Counted from the stretch's first letter, positions 9,057 to 18,787 are shown. The stretch is DNA of 64,000 nucleotides from Uliginosibacterium sp. (GCA_016718265.1 JADKDZ010000008.1:1-64000); one strand, 5' to 3'. A program made the numbers and translations. The notes: a model not told the origin generated them from the sequence alone.

Positions 9057-11248
9057 CACGCAGCCCTCCCGATGCGGCCTTGCTGGAGTGCCTCAATGAC
9101 CGTGCTCTTGGGCCCGTCTGCCACAATGGTGCCGTTGTCAATCACGATGAGGCGGTCGACGAGCTCCAGCAGTGAGGTTCGGTGAGTGACCAGCACCATG
9201 GTCTTGTGTGCGGCAAACGCTTTGAGTCTTTGCTTGAGCTGCTCTTCACTCTGGTGATCCATACTGCTGGTCGGTTCGTCCAGCAATAGAACGGGCGGGT
9301 CGTTGAGCACGGCGCGTGCTATGGCGACCCCCTGCCGCTGCCCCCCCGAGACCGACTCGCCGCGCTCACCGATCTGCATTTCCAGCCCTTCGGGGTGCGC
9401 ATTTGCAAATTCGGTGATGCCCGCGAGCTCAGCAGCAGCGAGAATCGCACCGTCGTCTGCGAGAGGGGATCCCATCGCAATATTCTGCTTCAGCGTGCCG
9501 TAAAACAATGTGATGTCCTGCGGGACGAAGCCGATGGCACGCCGGAGCTCAGCAGGGTCGATCTGTCGCGCGTCGACGCCGTCGATCAATATCGCGCCCT
9601 CGGTAGGCTGATAGAGCCCGAGAATCAATTTCTCCAGCGTTGTTTTTCCTGAGCCGACACGGCCGATGATGCCGACTTTCTCTCCCGTCTGGATCTGGAA
9701 TGACACCCGGCGGAGCACCTTTTGCTCACTGTTTGGGTAGCTGAAACTGACGTCTTTGAATTCGATGTCGCCGCGCACGATCGGGCGGTGGATAAATGAG
9801 GCGGACTCGGGCCGTTCGACCGGGAGTTGCATCTGGCTCTCAATCGATTCCAGTCCGGTACGCGCACTCTGGAACTGCATCATCAGTCCGGCTACCTGTC
9901 CGAGTGGCGCGAGGGCACGGCCGGAAATCATGCTGGCGGCAATGATTCCGCCCATGGATATCTTGTTGTCGGTCAGCAGGTACACGCCCAGGATAATCGT
10001 CGTGATATTGACAGCCTGCTGTACGTTTTGCGCAAAGTTCATCGTTGACGAAGAGAGCAATCGGGTACGTGCCCCGATCTGGGCGATAAACAGCGTCGCA
10101 CGTTCCCAACGGCGCTGCATGTCTCCTTCGGCACATTGCGTCTTGAGCGTTTCCAGACCGACCAGGCTTTCAATCAGGATAGCGTTGCGTTGGGCGCTGG
10201 CGCGGTAGCTCGTTTCGGTCAGTTCATGCATCTTGGCTTGGGTGAGTAGCGCGACAAGCACGACAAGCGCCATCCCGATCAGCGCGGGTACGATCATCCA
10301 GGGTGAGATCCAGAGCAGGACCAGTACGAACAGAATGACGAAGGGGAGGTCGATAAGCGTCGTGACGCTTGCCGAGGCGATGAAATCACGCACGCCTTCA
10401 AACGCCCGCAAATTGGCCGCGAACGAGCCGACCGATATCGGCTTCGACGACATCCGCACGCCAAGTACCTGCGCCATGATCCTGGCAGACAGAGTGACGT
10501 CGATGCGTTTGCTGGCGGCGTCAACAATGTAGGCACGCACCGTGCGGAGGGCGAAGTCGAAGACGAGCACCAGCAAGGCGCCAATCGACAGAACCCACAG
10601 CGTCTCGATCGCATGGTTTGGGACGACTCGGTCATAAACGTTCATCGAGTACATCGGAATGGCCAACGCAAACACGTTGATCAGCAAGGCAGCGAGCATG
10701 GCGTCGCGGTAAAGCCGCCAGTTGCTGAAGATCGCACTCCAGAACCAATGCTGCCCTGGCGGCTGGCTTATCGCGGGTGTGCGCGCATCAAAGCGAAATC
10801 TGGGTTGAACGATGACGGCGAGGCCGGAGTAGTCTGCTTCGAGATCTGCGAGGCTGACCGTCATCGCCGCTTCAGGGTTATCAGGCAGACTGATCCTGAC
10901 CTTGTCGGGGGAGACGTGTGCAAGCAACAGACAGGCACGCTTATGCGTCAACAGCAGCATGGCGGGCAGGGCGGCCGTACGGATATCCCGTACTTTGCGG
11001 CGCTGAATGCGCGCCGCGAGATTGGCGCGAGACGCCGCACGAATCAACTGCGACGGTGGCAGCAGATGGTCGACCTTGGGCAGACCTGCAGCGAGTGCTT
11101 GGGCCGTCCAGGGGTTTCCGTGAATTTTGGTCAGATGCACCAGACAGTCGAGCAATGGGTCGACGTGGGTCGCATGGGCGCCCATACGCCAACTTGGCGG
11201 TGGCGCGGAGGGACTGGCTGGCTGCATGCCGGTATCGCTTGTGTTCAT
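9056..11248 (-). CDS. LapB-like type I secretion ABC transporter
   Basis: A 730-residue exporter fusing an N-terminal C39-like domain (about 30-150), a transmembrane domain (about 170-470) and an ATPase. The ATPase has Walker A GRVGSGKTT near 530, signature SVSGGQRQG near 637 and Walker B VLLLDEPTSSMD near 652. The peptidase-like domain lacks a recognisable catalytic Cys-His-Asp set, as in RTX/LapB transporters where it binds unfolded substrate and does not cut leader peptides. It is the first gene of the transporter-adaptor-LuxR unit that precedes the adhesin on the same strand, so the adhesin is the likely cargo. Confidence 0.93.
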   Translation of the reverse strand: MNTSDTGMQPASPSAPPPSWRMGAHATHVDPLLDCLVHLTKIHGNPWTAQALAAGLPKVDHLLPPSQLIRAASRANLAARIQRRKVRDIRTAALPAMLLLTHKRACLLLAHVSPDKVRISLPDNPEAAMTVSLADLEADYSGLAVIVQPRFRFDARTPAISQPPGQHWFWSAIFSNWRLYRDAMLAALLINVFALAIPMYSMNVYDRVVPNHAIETLWVLSIGALLVLVFDFALRTVRAYIVDAASKRIDVTLSARIMAQVLGVRMSSKPISVGSFAANLRAFEGVRDFIASASVTTLIDLPFVILFVLVLLWISPWMIVPALIGMALVVLVALLTQAKMHELTETSYRASAQRNAILIESLVGLETLKTQCAEGDMQRRWERATLFIAQIGARTRLLSSSTMNFAQNVQQAVNITTIILGVYLLTDNKISMGGIIAASMISGRALAPLGQVAGLMMQFQSARTGLESIESQMQLPVERPESASFIHRPIVRGDIEFKDVSFSYPNSEQKVLRRVSFQIQTGEKVGIIGRVGSGKTTLEKLILGLYQPTEGAILIDGVDARQIDPAELRRAIGFVPQDITLFYGTLKQNIAMGSPLADDGAILAAAELAGITEFANAHPEGLEMQIGERGESVSGGQRQGVAIARAVLNDPPVLLLDEPTSSMDHQSEEQLKQRLKAFAAHKTMVLVTHRTSLLELVDRLIVIDNGTIVADGPKSTVIEALQQGRIGRAA

Positions 11249-11291
11249 GAAAACCCTTGGGCCGATAAGCTAGGCGTTCTTAAGAATGCGC

Positions 11292-11612
11292 CTAAATGAT
11301 GTCGTCGTCACCAATCAGGTCAAGCGCGCCTTTCATGCGTTTGCGCATGTCCTTTCGCGCCAGCAGCTTTCGCTGTGCCTCTGGGGGGAGATCGGTGATG
11401 CGGAGAAGGTTCTTGTCGGTAAGGACATCAATCAGGTCTTCCATCACGCGGATAAACTCCGCATCAAGGCCTGAGAAATTGTGGGGAAGTGCGTGCCCAA
11501 GGAAGGCGCACACTTCAGGGTGCGTCGCGGGCAGATACTCAGTCGCACCGGTTTCGGGCTCTGCCAGCAGTGCTGTGATATCGCCTTCACAAGTGCGGCG
11601 GACATAGGGCAT
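11292..11612 (-). CDS. Conserved small cytoplasmic protein, function unknown
   Basis: A 106-residue acidic protein opening MPYVRRTCEGDITALL and containing FSGLDAEFIRVMEDLIDVL and ITDLPPEAQRKLLARKDMRK. I recognise the pattern of a widespread proteobacterial small family sometimes mislabelled as tryptophan-synthase-beta-like; no real enzyme domain is present. It ends 43 bp before the type I transporter starts, so it may be co-transcribed, but a role in adhesin export is not shown by the sequence. Confidence 0.7.
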   Translation of the reverse strand: MPYVRRTCEGDITALLAEPETGATEYLPATHPEVCAFLGHALPHNFSGLDAEFIRVMEDLIDVLTDKNLLRITDLPPEAQRKLLARKDMRKRMKGALDLIGDDDII

Positions 11613-12083
11613 GACGGATTCCTCCTCCGGGTGGCGGACTTTAGCAAGGACCGAGTCGAGCCTGAGAGCTCGATCGTTTCACGCCAAGCATTTTCTGCGC
11701 GCGGTGTGACATCTTTCACGGCAGGGGAGATGAGTCGGGGCGACGCTTCCTGGTGTCTCCCCAAGTGATCATTTCAAGCGACTGTTCACGACACGAAGAC
11801 GCAACAACTTGAATCCGATGACCTTGCCTGGCGGGCAAAGATGGCGCTGCGAACGCGTAATCGCGGACCAGAACCTTGAAGCGGTCTGTTTCAGTGGTAC
11901 ACCGACGCTTAGGTCGCATGTCAGGTCTCGCGGAGCCCTTGAACCGAAAGACATCGCCAATAAACTGTGACACCGTTTCGTCGCCGCCGGGACAATCCCC
12001 CGCCGGAATCAGCCCTTGCACTCAGAAAGTCTGATGCGTGACAAGGCTGCCGCCTGGCGGCGGCAGCCAATACTTGAAGTCGT
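11613..12083. other. Intergenic stretch with no supported gene
   Basis: About 470 bp between the small conserved gene and the secreted protein gene. Open frames exist on both strands (for example 11716-12021 minus), but their translations are basic, low in hydrophobic pattern, and resemble no family I know. No tRNA or strong terminator is seen. It may hold the promoter of the secretion operon. Confidence 0.4.
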
Positions 12084-12761
12084 TTAGCGGCAGCCGATGA
12101 TGTCACCGCTCTCAAAGGAGCTGGTGCCACCCTGACATACCAGGGGGACAAAGGGCTGTTTCTTGCAACTGAATCGGTATGCCGCGCTCTGCGAGCCTGG
12201 CACGACGGCCCACCCTGCGGGGCAGGGGTTTCGCCCGGACTCGAGCGAGATATCGTCGAGGATCTCGACATCGTTTGCTGATAAGCGATTTCTGTCTCGA
12301 CGCGTACTGGCGCGCCGGCTGGAAGAGCGGGGAGCCTGCTCGTTCGCGCCGAGCACGATTACATCCGCGCTAACCCGTCCGTCGCAAGACGAGTAACTGC
12401 GCGAGCCAGCGATGTTGACGAGAAAACGACCGGTCTTGCGGAATGTGTGCGTGATGTCCGTAATGTTGGAGGTCCCACCGCTGCCGCCGATCAACACTTT
12501 TTCGACCGGGCTGCCGTCGCCAAAGTCGATCGCTGCTTCACAGGCACGAGCGGTACCCGTGTAAGTACCAATAATCTTGGCGCGGATCTGGATTGTGGCG
12601 TCAACGCCTGCAGCGCCATCAGGAATGCGCAGACTCTCAGGTGTCACAGCGGCGGCTCGAATTTCGTATTTTTCTGAGCGTTCTGCTGCGTGGGCAATCG
12701 AGCCCAAAGTCAGGGCGGCAAGCAGGCCGACAGCTATTGTCGGCTTTGGCAAACATTTCAC
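12084..12761 (-). CDS. Secreted protein with PKD-like segment, unknown function
   Basis: A GTG start at 12759-12761 is preferred because AAGGAG lies seven bases upstream; it gives 225 residues with a clean signal peptide (KPTIAVGLLAALTLGSIAHA, then AE). An upstream start 22 codons earlier would put a charged tail before the signal and would overlap the terminator hairpin. The middle (about 55-135) carries AAIDFGDGSPVEK and DITHTFRKTGRFLVNI, a pattern like PKD or Ig-like beta-sandwich domains. The C-terminal third is cysteine-bearing (PCPAGW, FSCKK, LVCQGG, IGCR) and may form disulfides. No catalytic motif is seen. Confidence 0.65.
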   Translation of the reverse strand: MKCLPKPTIAVGLLAALTLGSIAHAAERSEKYEIRAAAVTPESLRIPDGAAGVDATIQIRAKIIGTYTGTARACEAAIDFGDGSPVEKVLIGGSGGTSNITDITHTFRKTGRFLVNIAGSRSYSSCDGRVSADVIVLGANEQAPRSSSRRASTRRDRNRLSANDVEILDDISLESGRNPCPAGWAVVPGSQSAAYRFSCKKQPFVPLVCQGGTSSFESGDIIGCR

Positions 12762-12785
12762 GCGCGATCTCCTTGTGCAAACAGC

Positions 12786-12819
12786 AAATAAAAAACCCCG
12801 TCCTGAAGGCAGGACGGGG
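12786..12819 (-). terminator. Rho-independent terminator after the glucoside uptake operon
   Basis: Read on the minus strand this is a perfect 10-bp stem (CCCCGTCCTG with CAGGACGGGG), a four-base loop and a run of six T. It lies 165 bp past the porin stop and just before the ribosome-binding site of the secreted protein gene, so it should end the permease-to-porin transcript. Confidence 0.9.
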
Positions 12820-12983
12820 CTGATCATATCGCGTTATAGCCTGAAGACCTGTAAGTCAATGTAAGCAGCCTGTATCCAAAGACATTCAGCCACTACACCA
12901 CTTTGCTCTCAAGCCCCCAAGAAGATTGCTCAGCTTGGGTTACGCTAGAGCCGCACCGAAGGCACGGCCCTTCTTAACAATGC

Positions 12984-14195
12984 TTAGAACCAAGCTTCTG
13001 CTTGAGCGCCGATAACGGAGCCGGCAGTCTTGTCACCCCAAACGGTCGGGTTCGGGTTGGCAGCGTCCTTGTTCCACTTGGCGTACGTGTAGTAGAACTT
13101 GACGCGCGGCACTGCGTTCTCGGCCGGGTGGAACACCAGAGCAGCAGTTGCCTTGTTCATGGTCTGCTTCTTGGCATTCTTGTCGGTCTTCAGGTTGATG
13201 GTGCCAGCTTCGAAGTTCCAGTTCAGGTTGTCCATGATCGGACCTTCGAAACGGAAGCCCAGCATGTTACGGCTGCCCGTACCCTTGCCGCTGTCGCTGG
13301 TGAACTTGACGCCTTCAACTTCCAGGATTGCGTCGAAGTTAACACCACCGAAGTTAGCACCGTACTGGATCGGAACCAGCCAAGCGCTCTTCAGGCCGGT
13401 TTCCTTGTCGTAGCTCTTCAAACGCAGACCGGCCAAGATGTTGCCAGCGCTACCCAGAGGAATGTTCTCGTAGGCACCGATAGACGTAAAGCCGCCTTCT
13501 TTCGCTGTGGTGGTCGCCGGAGTCGTCGAGTGATCATCCGTCTTAGACTGACGCTGAACCTTCAGGTGGATCGCCAAGTTTGAGCCGCCACCCGTCTGGA
13601 TGTCGCCAAGCTTGGCAATGTACTTGACGTTCGTGCTCTTGTAGCGAGAAGCAGAGCCATTACCATTCATGAAGCCGAGGCTCAGCTTGGCGCCGCCCAG
13701 GTTGATGTCGTCGAGGCCAACGCCGTCGCCGTCATCGTTTTCCAGGAAATGGTCGTTGATGCCCAGTTGCAGACGGTTGTAGAAACGACGACCGGCCCAC
13801 AGCGTGCCCTTGCCCAGCATGGCGATGTTCTGACCATAGCCATAAACCTGGCCGAAGTTTACGCCAACGTCCTTGTTGCCGTTCCATGCGTTTTCGCTAT
13901 CCCAGCCGCGGCCAGACGACGGCATGAAGTGAACGTGCCACTCGGAACCATCCTTGCTCTTGACCAGAGTGGCGTTGAAGTTCGGCTCGATAACGTAGTC
14001 GCACTCGTTACCCAAACGCCACTTCGGACCATCTTGACCTTGCAGGCTGCCCAGACCGAAACAGGTACCCATGCCGCCACGGGTGTTCAGCGCGTTACCA
14101 GCGCGGAAGTAGCCGGAAAAATCGGCCGTTACAGCCTGGGCTGCGCCGAAAGCGCCGGCCAGAGCGAGACCAACCAGAACGTGAATCTTCTTCAT
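12984..14195 (-). CDS. LamB-like maltoporin/glycoporin
   Basis: A 403-residue outer-membrane porin with a signal peptide (MKKIHVLVGLALAGAFGAAQA) followed by VTADFSGYFRAGNAL, the typical start of LamB-type barrels. Alternating beta-strand patterns run to a C-terminal aromatic residue (AEAWF), the outer-membrane assembly signal. The loop segment DSENAWNGNKDVGV and the stretch GRRFYNRLQLGINDHF match maltoporin features. The ATG at 14193-14195 has AGGAG seven bases upstream. It is the last gene of the sugar operon and likely passes the oligosaccharide that the GH1 enzyme cleaves. Confidence 0.88.
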   Translation of the reverse strand: MKKIHVLVGLALAGAFGAAQAVTADFSGYFRAGNALNTRGGMGTCFGLGSLQGQDGPKWRLGNECDYVIEPNFNATLVKSKDGSEWHVHFMPSSGRGWDSENAWNGNKDVGVNFGQVYGYGQNIAMLGKGTLWAGRRFYNRLQLGINDHFLENDDGDGVGLDDINLGGAKLSLGFMNGNGSASRYKSTNVKYIAKLGDIQTGGGSNLAIHLKVQRQSKTDDHSTTPATTTAKEGGFTSIGAYENIPLGSAGNILAGLRLKSYDKETGLKSAWLVPIQYGANFGGVNFDAILEVEGVKFTSDSGKGTGSRNMLGFRFEGPIMDNLNWNFEAGTINLKTDKNAKKQTMNKATAALVFHPAENAVPRVKFYYTYAKWNKDAANPNPTVWGDKTAGSVIGAQAEAWF

Positions 14196-14288
14196 AACTT
14201 CTCCTCTTCTCCTGTGTGAGTGAGTGTTAGCCTGCCAAAAAAACTCTAACAAGCCATTGCCGCAAAAAATCGTTCAACGCTATGCGTA

Positions 14289-15392
14289 TTAAACAGGGCC
14301 TTGCTTCGAAACAGAAAGACCTTGTCCGTCAAATAGAATTGCGCGACCCGCTTTAGGGATCATGCCGACATCATTGCCTGCACGTAGGTCAATATGCTCG
14401 CCCGGCAATTTAATTGCAAGGGGAGTGTCTGATCCATGCAACTTCGCGTAAACGATAATAGAGTCACCAAGGTGCTCAAGAATGTCGATCTTGGCGGTCA
14501 GCCCATCGCCAACACGTGTCAGCTCGATGTGTTCCGGACGAACGCCCAGCGCCAGCTCGCCAGACGGCTGACCGTTTACCGACGCGGCGGGCAGCAACAT
14601 GCGCCCGGCTGCGCCAAAGTTCAGGTCGACTGCTTCTGCAGTCTTCGACGTGAGCTTGCAAGGCAGGAAGTTCATCTGCGGGGACCCGAGGAAGCCCGCT
14701 ACAAAACGATTGGCCGGCGCTTCGTAGAGGCTGAGCGGCTTACCGTATTGTTGTACGAGCCCCTTGTGGAACACCGCAATGCGGTTGCCCAGCGTCATAG
14801 CTTCAACCTGATCGTGTGTCACGTAGATCATGGTTGTGCCGAGTTCGGTGTGCAGTTTGGCGAGCTCGATGCGCATCTGTACGCGCAGTGCAGCATCAAG
14901 GTTCGAAAGCGGTTCGTCAAACAGGAACACTTTCGGCGTACGGACGATCGCGCGGCCAATGGCCACACGTTGGCGCTGACCGCCTGATAGTGCCTTGGGT
15001 TTGCGTTCGAGCAAGTGAGTGATCTGGAGAATTTCTGCGGCGCGGCCGACTGCGTTCTTGATCTCTTGTTTGCTCTTGCCAGCGAGCTTCAGGGCAAAGC
15101 CCATGTTTTCGCCGACAGTCATGTGAGGGTAGAGCGCGTAGCTCTGAAACACCATTGCAACGCCGCGTTCTGCAGGCGGAATCTCGTTGATGAGCGTGTC
15201 ACCAATCCGAATTTCACCGTCGGTAATATCTTCCAAACCTGCGATCATCCGCAGCAGTGTGGTTTTACCGCAACCAGAGGGACCGACGAAAACGGTGAAC
15301 TCACCGTCCTTGATTTCGAGGTCAATCCCATGCAGAACCTGGGTGCCGTCAGGATAAGTCTTACGCACGTTGCGCAGGGTTACGCCGCTCAT
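14289..15392 (-). CDS. MalK/UgpC-like sugar ABC transporter ATPase
   Basis: A 367-residue ATPase with Walker A VGPSGCGKTT, Q-loop VFQSYALYPHMTV, signature LSGGQRQRVA, Walker B FLFDEPLSNLDAAL and a C-terminal TOBE/MalK-type regulatory domain (about 240-365, with LGVRPEHIEL). It energises the MalF/MalG-like permeases of the same operon. The start ATG overlaps the GH1 stop by four bases (ATGA), so translation is coupled. The C-terminal domain makes regulation by a partner protein possible. Confidence 0.95.
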   Translation of the reverse strand: MSGVTLRNVRKTYPDGTQVLHGIDLEIKDGEFTVFVGPSGCGKTTLLRMIAGLEDITDGEIRIGDTLINEIPPAERGVAMVFQSYALYPHMTVGENMGFALKLAGKSKQEIKNAVGRAAEILQITHLLERKPKALSGGQRQRVAIGRAIVRTPKVFLFDEPLSNLDAALRVQMRIELAKLHTELGTTMIYVTHDQVEAMTLGNRIAVFHKGLVQQYGKPLSLYEAPANRFVAGFLGSPQMNFLPCKLTSKTAEAVDLNFGAAGRMLLPAASVNGQPSGELALGVRPEHIELTRVGDGLTAKIDILEHLGDSIIVYAKLHGSDTPLAIKLPGEHIDLRAGNDVGMIPKAGRAILFDGQGLSVSKQGPV

Positions 15393-16723
15393 AACATAGC
15401 TTCCTTCTGTTTCGCGCCGAAGCGCTCTCTTTGAATGTAATCCCGATACCACAGCGCGCTGTCTTTAAACGTGCGCTGTTGAGTCTGGTAATCAATATGA
15501 ATCAGGCCAAAGCGCATGCTATAGCCTTTGGCCCACTCGAAGTTGTCCATCAAACTCCAGTGAAAATACCCTCTGACCGATACCCCCTCGCCCATAGCCC
15601 TGGATAGGGCGTCCAAGTGCTGCTCGATATATGCGATGCGCCTGGGGTCATGAATAGCGCCATCGGCTGAAACGGTATCAGCGCAAGCCATGCCGTTTTC
15701 CGAGATGTAAACCGGTGGCAGCTCATAGTCTCGTTCAAGCTGGGTGAGCAACTCGTACAGGCCTTCCGGGTAAACTTCCCAGCCCATTTCCGAAACCCCT
15801 TGCAAGCATGGGGCGGGTATCGGTGGCGTGTCTGTTGAGCACCATTCGCGGAAATAATAATTAATTCCGAGAAAATCGATCGGCAGACGAATCAGCTCAA
15901 GATCCCCGGCTTCCATTTGAGGAAGAGGAACCAGAAGTTCAGACTCGGGGTAGGCGCCTCGTAACAGGGGGTCAAGAAAAAAGCGTCCGACGAAGTCGAA
16001 CCGCCGCTTCGCGTCTTGTTGATCGCCCAAGCTCGCAGTTGCGGCCGTGCACGGTGACAAATTGAGAACGATGCCAAGGGGCACTTGTGTCACCTTCCGC
16101 ATGCTCTGAACGGCCAAACCATGCGACAGAAGCAGGTGATGGGCTACCTGGCTGGCGAGCTGTGGATCATTGTTTCCCGGAGCATGGATGCCGAACAGGT
16201 TACCCAGCATCGACGCCACGAAGGGCTCATTGTGGGTCGCGATCGCGGCGACACGGTCTCCGAAGTGCTCTGCAAGCTTGCAGGCGTACTCGGCGAAACG
16301 GTAGCAAGTTGCCCGGTTATTCCACCCGCCATCATCTTGCAGGGCTTGGGGGAGGTCCCAGTGATAGAGGGTTACGTGAGGCGCGATGCCACGCTTAAGC
16401 AGCCCGTCTATCAAACGATCATAAAAATCCAGACCGCTCTGGTTCCACTTTCCCTTGCCATCCGGCTGGACGCGCGGCCATGAAATCGAAAAGCGGTAGG
16501 CGTTAAGGCCCAGCTCTGCAATCAGATCCAAGTCGGTTTCGAGCCGATGGTAGTGATCACATGCGATGTCGCCGTGATCACCCCCATCAGTTTTTCCGGG
16601 CGTGTGGGAAAAGCTGTCCCAGATGGATGGACCTTTCCCGTCTGCAAAAGCAGCGCCCTCCACCTGGTACGCGCTCGTGGCGGCGCCCCAGGCGAAGTCG
16701 ACCGGAAACTGCGACTTGTTCAT
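15389..16723 (-). CDS. GH1 family beta-glucosidase
   Basis: A 444-residue cytoplasmic glycoside hydrolase of family 1, usual length. The acid/base glutamate is E166 in THNEP (TFNEP or TLNEP is more usual) and the nucleophile is E342 in ISENG. FAWGAATSAYQVEG near the N-terminus and WSLMDNFEWAKGY near the C-terminus complete the family pattern. There is no signal peptide, so it acts on imported glucosides. It lies between the permease genes and the ATPase gene, overlapping the latter by four bases, which indicates that the imported substrate is a beta-glucoside or short beta-linked oligosaccharide. Confidence 0.95.
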   Translation of the reverse strand: MNKSQFPVDFAWGAATSAYQVEGAAFADGKGPSIWDSFSHTPGKTDGGDHGDIACDHYHRLETDLDLIAELGLNAYRFSISWPRVQPDGKGKWNQSGLDFYDRLIDGLLKRGIAPHVTLYHWDLPQALQDDGGWNNRATCYRFAEYACKLAEHFGDRVAAIATHNEPFVASMLGNLFGIHAPGNNDPQLASQVAHHLLLSHGLAVQSMRKVTQVPLGIVLNLSPCTAATASLGDQQDAKRRFDFVGRFFLDPLLRGAYPESELLVPLPQMEAGDLELIRLPIDFLGINYYFREWCSTDTPPIPAPCLQGVSEMGWEVYPEGLYELLTQLERDYELPPVYISENGMACADTVSADGAIHDPRRIAYIEQHLDALSRAMGEGVSVRGYFHWSLMDNFEWAKGYSMRFGLIHIDYQTQQRTFKDSALWYRDYIQRERFGAKQKEAML

Positions 16724-16745
16724 CGGCTACGATCCTGTGCGGCTA

Positions 16746-17591
16746 TCAGGCCTTGACTGCGCCGGCGGTCAGACCCGAGATCAGCCGCTTGGACGCAAGC
16801 ATGAACAGGATCAGCAACGGGAGAACGGCGACAGCCGAACCCGCAGAGATGGCGCCGTAAGGCGTTTGCCCGGTTCCCTGCAGCGCACGCAAGGCCAGCG
16901 GTATGGTGAAGTTCTCCATGGAGCGCATAACGATCAGCGGGCCCATGAAGTTGTTCCACGACCCGATAAATGTGAGCAAGCCTAGGGTTCCCATTGCCGG
17001 CGTGATAAGCGGCGCAACCACACGAACATAAATGCCGAACTCGCTGCAACCATCAATCCGGGCGGCGTCGATCAGTTCCTTGGGAATGGCCGACTCAATG
17101 TATTGGCGCATCAGGAAGATACCGAAAGCGCCTACCATGCCTGGAACAATAAGAGCCTTTGGTTGATCCATCCAGCCCAGCCAGCTCATGATCAAAGCTG
17201 TCGGGATGAGGCCGACAAAGGCCGGTAGCATCATCGTTGACATGATGAAACCGAAGAGCAGCTTCTTGTAACGGAAGTCGTACATAGCGAATGCGTAACC
17301 CGCGAGCGAACAGAAGAAAAGGTTCGCTATGGTGGTCGCGATCGCTACATAAACACTCCAGCCGATGTTGTTCCAGAAGGCCGGCAGCCGGCCGAGCAAG
17401 TCCACCCAGTTGGCAAAGAAATGCGTGCCGAACCAGACCGGCGGCGGAACCGACAGAATTTCGGTGTTTGAATGCGTGGCAAAAACAAACATGAACCAAA
17501 ACGGAGCCAGCATCAACAAACATCCAAAGCCAATGACGACATAGGCCAGGAGGATGGGCAGGCTGGTTTTGCGACGGGTTTGAGGCTTCAT
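16746..17591 (-). CDS. MalG-like sugar ABC transporter permease
   Basis: A 281-residue inner-membrane permease of the carbohydrate uptake 1 family. Six hydrophobic segments are visible, with a conserved EAA-type loop around residues 180-200 (ELIDAARIDGCSEFGIY) that contacts the ATPase. The start at 17591 (MKPQTRRK) precedes the first membrane segment; longer frames upstream encode only the tail of the preceding intergenic DNA. It follows the MalF-like gene by 14 bp and precedes GH1. Confidence 0.93.
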   Translation of the reverse strand: MKPQTRRKTSLPILLAYVVIGFGCLLMLAPFWFMFVFATHSNTEILSVPPPVWFGTHFFANWVDLLGRLPAFWNNIGWSVYVAIATTIANLFFCSLAGYAFAMYDFRYKKLLFGFIMSTMMLPAFVGLIPTALIMSWLGWMDQPKALIVPGMVGAFGIFLMRQYIESAIPKELIDAARIDGCSEFGIYVRVVAPLITPAMGTLGLLTFIGSWNNFMGPLIVMRSMENFTIPLALRALQGTGQTPYGAISAGSAVAVLPLLILFMLASKRLISGLTAGAVKA

Positions 17592-17605
17592 GATCCGTGC
17601 TTTCC

Positions 17606-18583
17606 TCAATCTTTGCTGGCGAGCAGCTTGTTGTTGATGATCGTCATGACGACAATAAGGGCGAAGACCAGCCAAGCGATCGCAGCTGCTGTACCAAAAT
17701 CGTTATCAGTAAAGGCCGTGCGATACATGTGCATTGCCACGGTCAGGCCGGCCTGATTGATACCGCCGGTGCTGCCTGTAATGATGAACGGTTCTTCAAA
17801 CAACTGGATGTTGCCGATGATGGTAAACGTGATCGTCATGAACATCATGGGCTTCAACAGCGGCAGCGTGATGTGACGGAACTGCTGGGTCCGCGTGGCG
17901 CCGTCCATGGTGGCAGCCTCAAAGAGGTCTTTCGAGATCGTTTGCAGGGCTGCCAGATACATCACCGTGTTCCAGCCGAGATAGCGCCACCACACGACGA
18001 AAGAAATCATCGGCTTCAGGTACTCAGGTTGCGACCAGTCAATTTTCTCTGCCGGGAAGATCCAGCCGATGATTGGCGTCTTGGACATCGAGACCAGCAA
18101 CTGATTGATTGCGCCGAAGTCTTTCGAGAACAAGGTCGTGAAGACCAGGGATATCGCGACTGTCGACGTGATGAAGGGCAGGAAGTACATGCCGACCACC
18201 GAGTTGCGCATGCGCCCAAACACGGTATGGAGCAAGTACGCCAAGGGCAATCCCACCAAGTGCTGAGGCAAGCCTGAAACGATACCGAGCCAGAAGGTGT
18301 TGTACATCGCCTTCCAGAAATAGTCATCGCTGAGGAGGATGTACTCGTAGTTCTCAAATCCGACCCAGTTCATGGCGCCCATGCCCATGGCAGGGTCCCA
18401 CGTGTGGAAGGAAAGATAGACCGCAAACAGCAGTGGGAAAAGCCCGAAAGTGCCGAAAATAACGAAGAATGGGCTGACAAACGCGTATGGAGCCCAATCT
18501 CGCGTCTTTAGACGCCTACGTTTCGGCTGTTTTGGGGCTGCAGAGGTATCGACGTCCTGAGTAATAGGCATGATGGCAGACAC
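17606..18583 (-). CDS. MalF-like sugar ABC transporter permease
   Basis: A 325-residue permease of the same uptake system. A basic N-terminal tail (about 1-30) is followed by a membrane segment (WAPYAFVSPFFVIFGTFGLF) and at least five more; the EAA loop reads LFEAATMDGATRTQQF. A GTG start at 18581-18583 is chosen because AAGGA lies about seven bases upstream; an ATG four codons downstream is the alternative. In related operons a periplasmic binding-protein gene directly precedes this one. Here only a remnant does. Confidence 0.93.
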   Translation of the reverse strand: MSAIMPITQDVDTSAAPKQPKRRRLKTRDWAPYAFVSPFFVIFGTFGLFPLLFAVYLSFHTWDPAMGMGAMNWVGFENYEYILLSDDYFWKAMYNTFWLGIVSGLPQHLVGLPLAYLLHTVFGRMRNSVVGMYFLPFITSTVAISLVFTTLFSKDFGAINQLLVSMSKTPIIGWIFPAEKIDWSQPEYLKPMISFVVWWRYLGWNTVMYLAALQTISKDLFEAATMDGATRTQQFRHITLPLLKPMMFMTITFTIIGNIQLFEEPFIITGSTGGINQAGLTVAMHMYRTAFTDNDFGTAAAIAWLVFALIVVMTIINNKLLASKD

Positions 18584-18787
18584 ATTAAAATCCTTGGGAC
18601 GACACCTTCAAAGAAGGCGCCGGGCGCTACGACAAACAGTCAACTGCGGTAATCAACCACGCACAAAACGAGTGAGCTCTGGCGCAGAAGTACGGCAGCT
18701 CTAAGCGGTGGGCCGAACGGGCTGTTTGCCGCAATGGTGCGAAGCAAACGCATTCGATAACCGCCGTGATACGTGACTCGTACCCGC

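Noticed and set aside
11716..12021. Minus-strand 101-codon frame in the gap upstream of the secretion operon
   Set aside because: No ribosome-binding site, signal or domain pattern supports it.
12850..12930. tRNA-like stretch (GTGGTGTAGTGGCTGAA on the minus strand)
   Set aside because: It recalls a D-arm, but no matching acceptor, anticodon and T-arm could be assembled.
12940..12980. Hairpin (GGGCCGTGCC then GGTGCGGCTC) just after the porin stop as a terminator
   Set aside because: No T run follows; the strong terminator at 12786-12819 is a better candidate.
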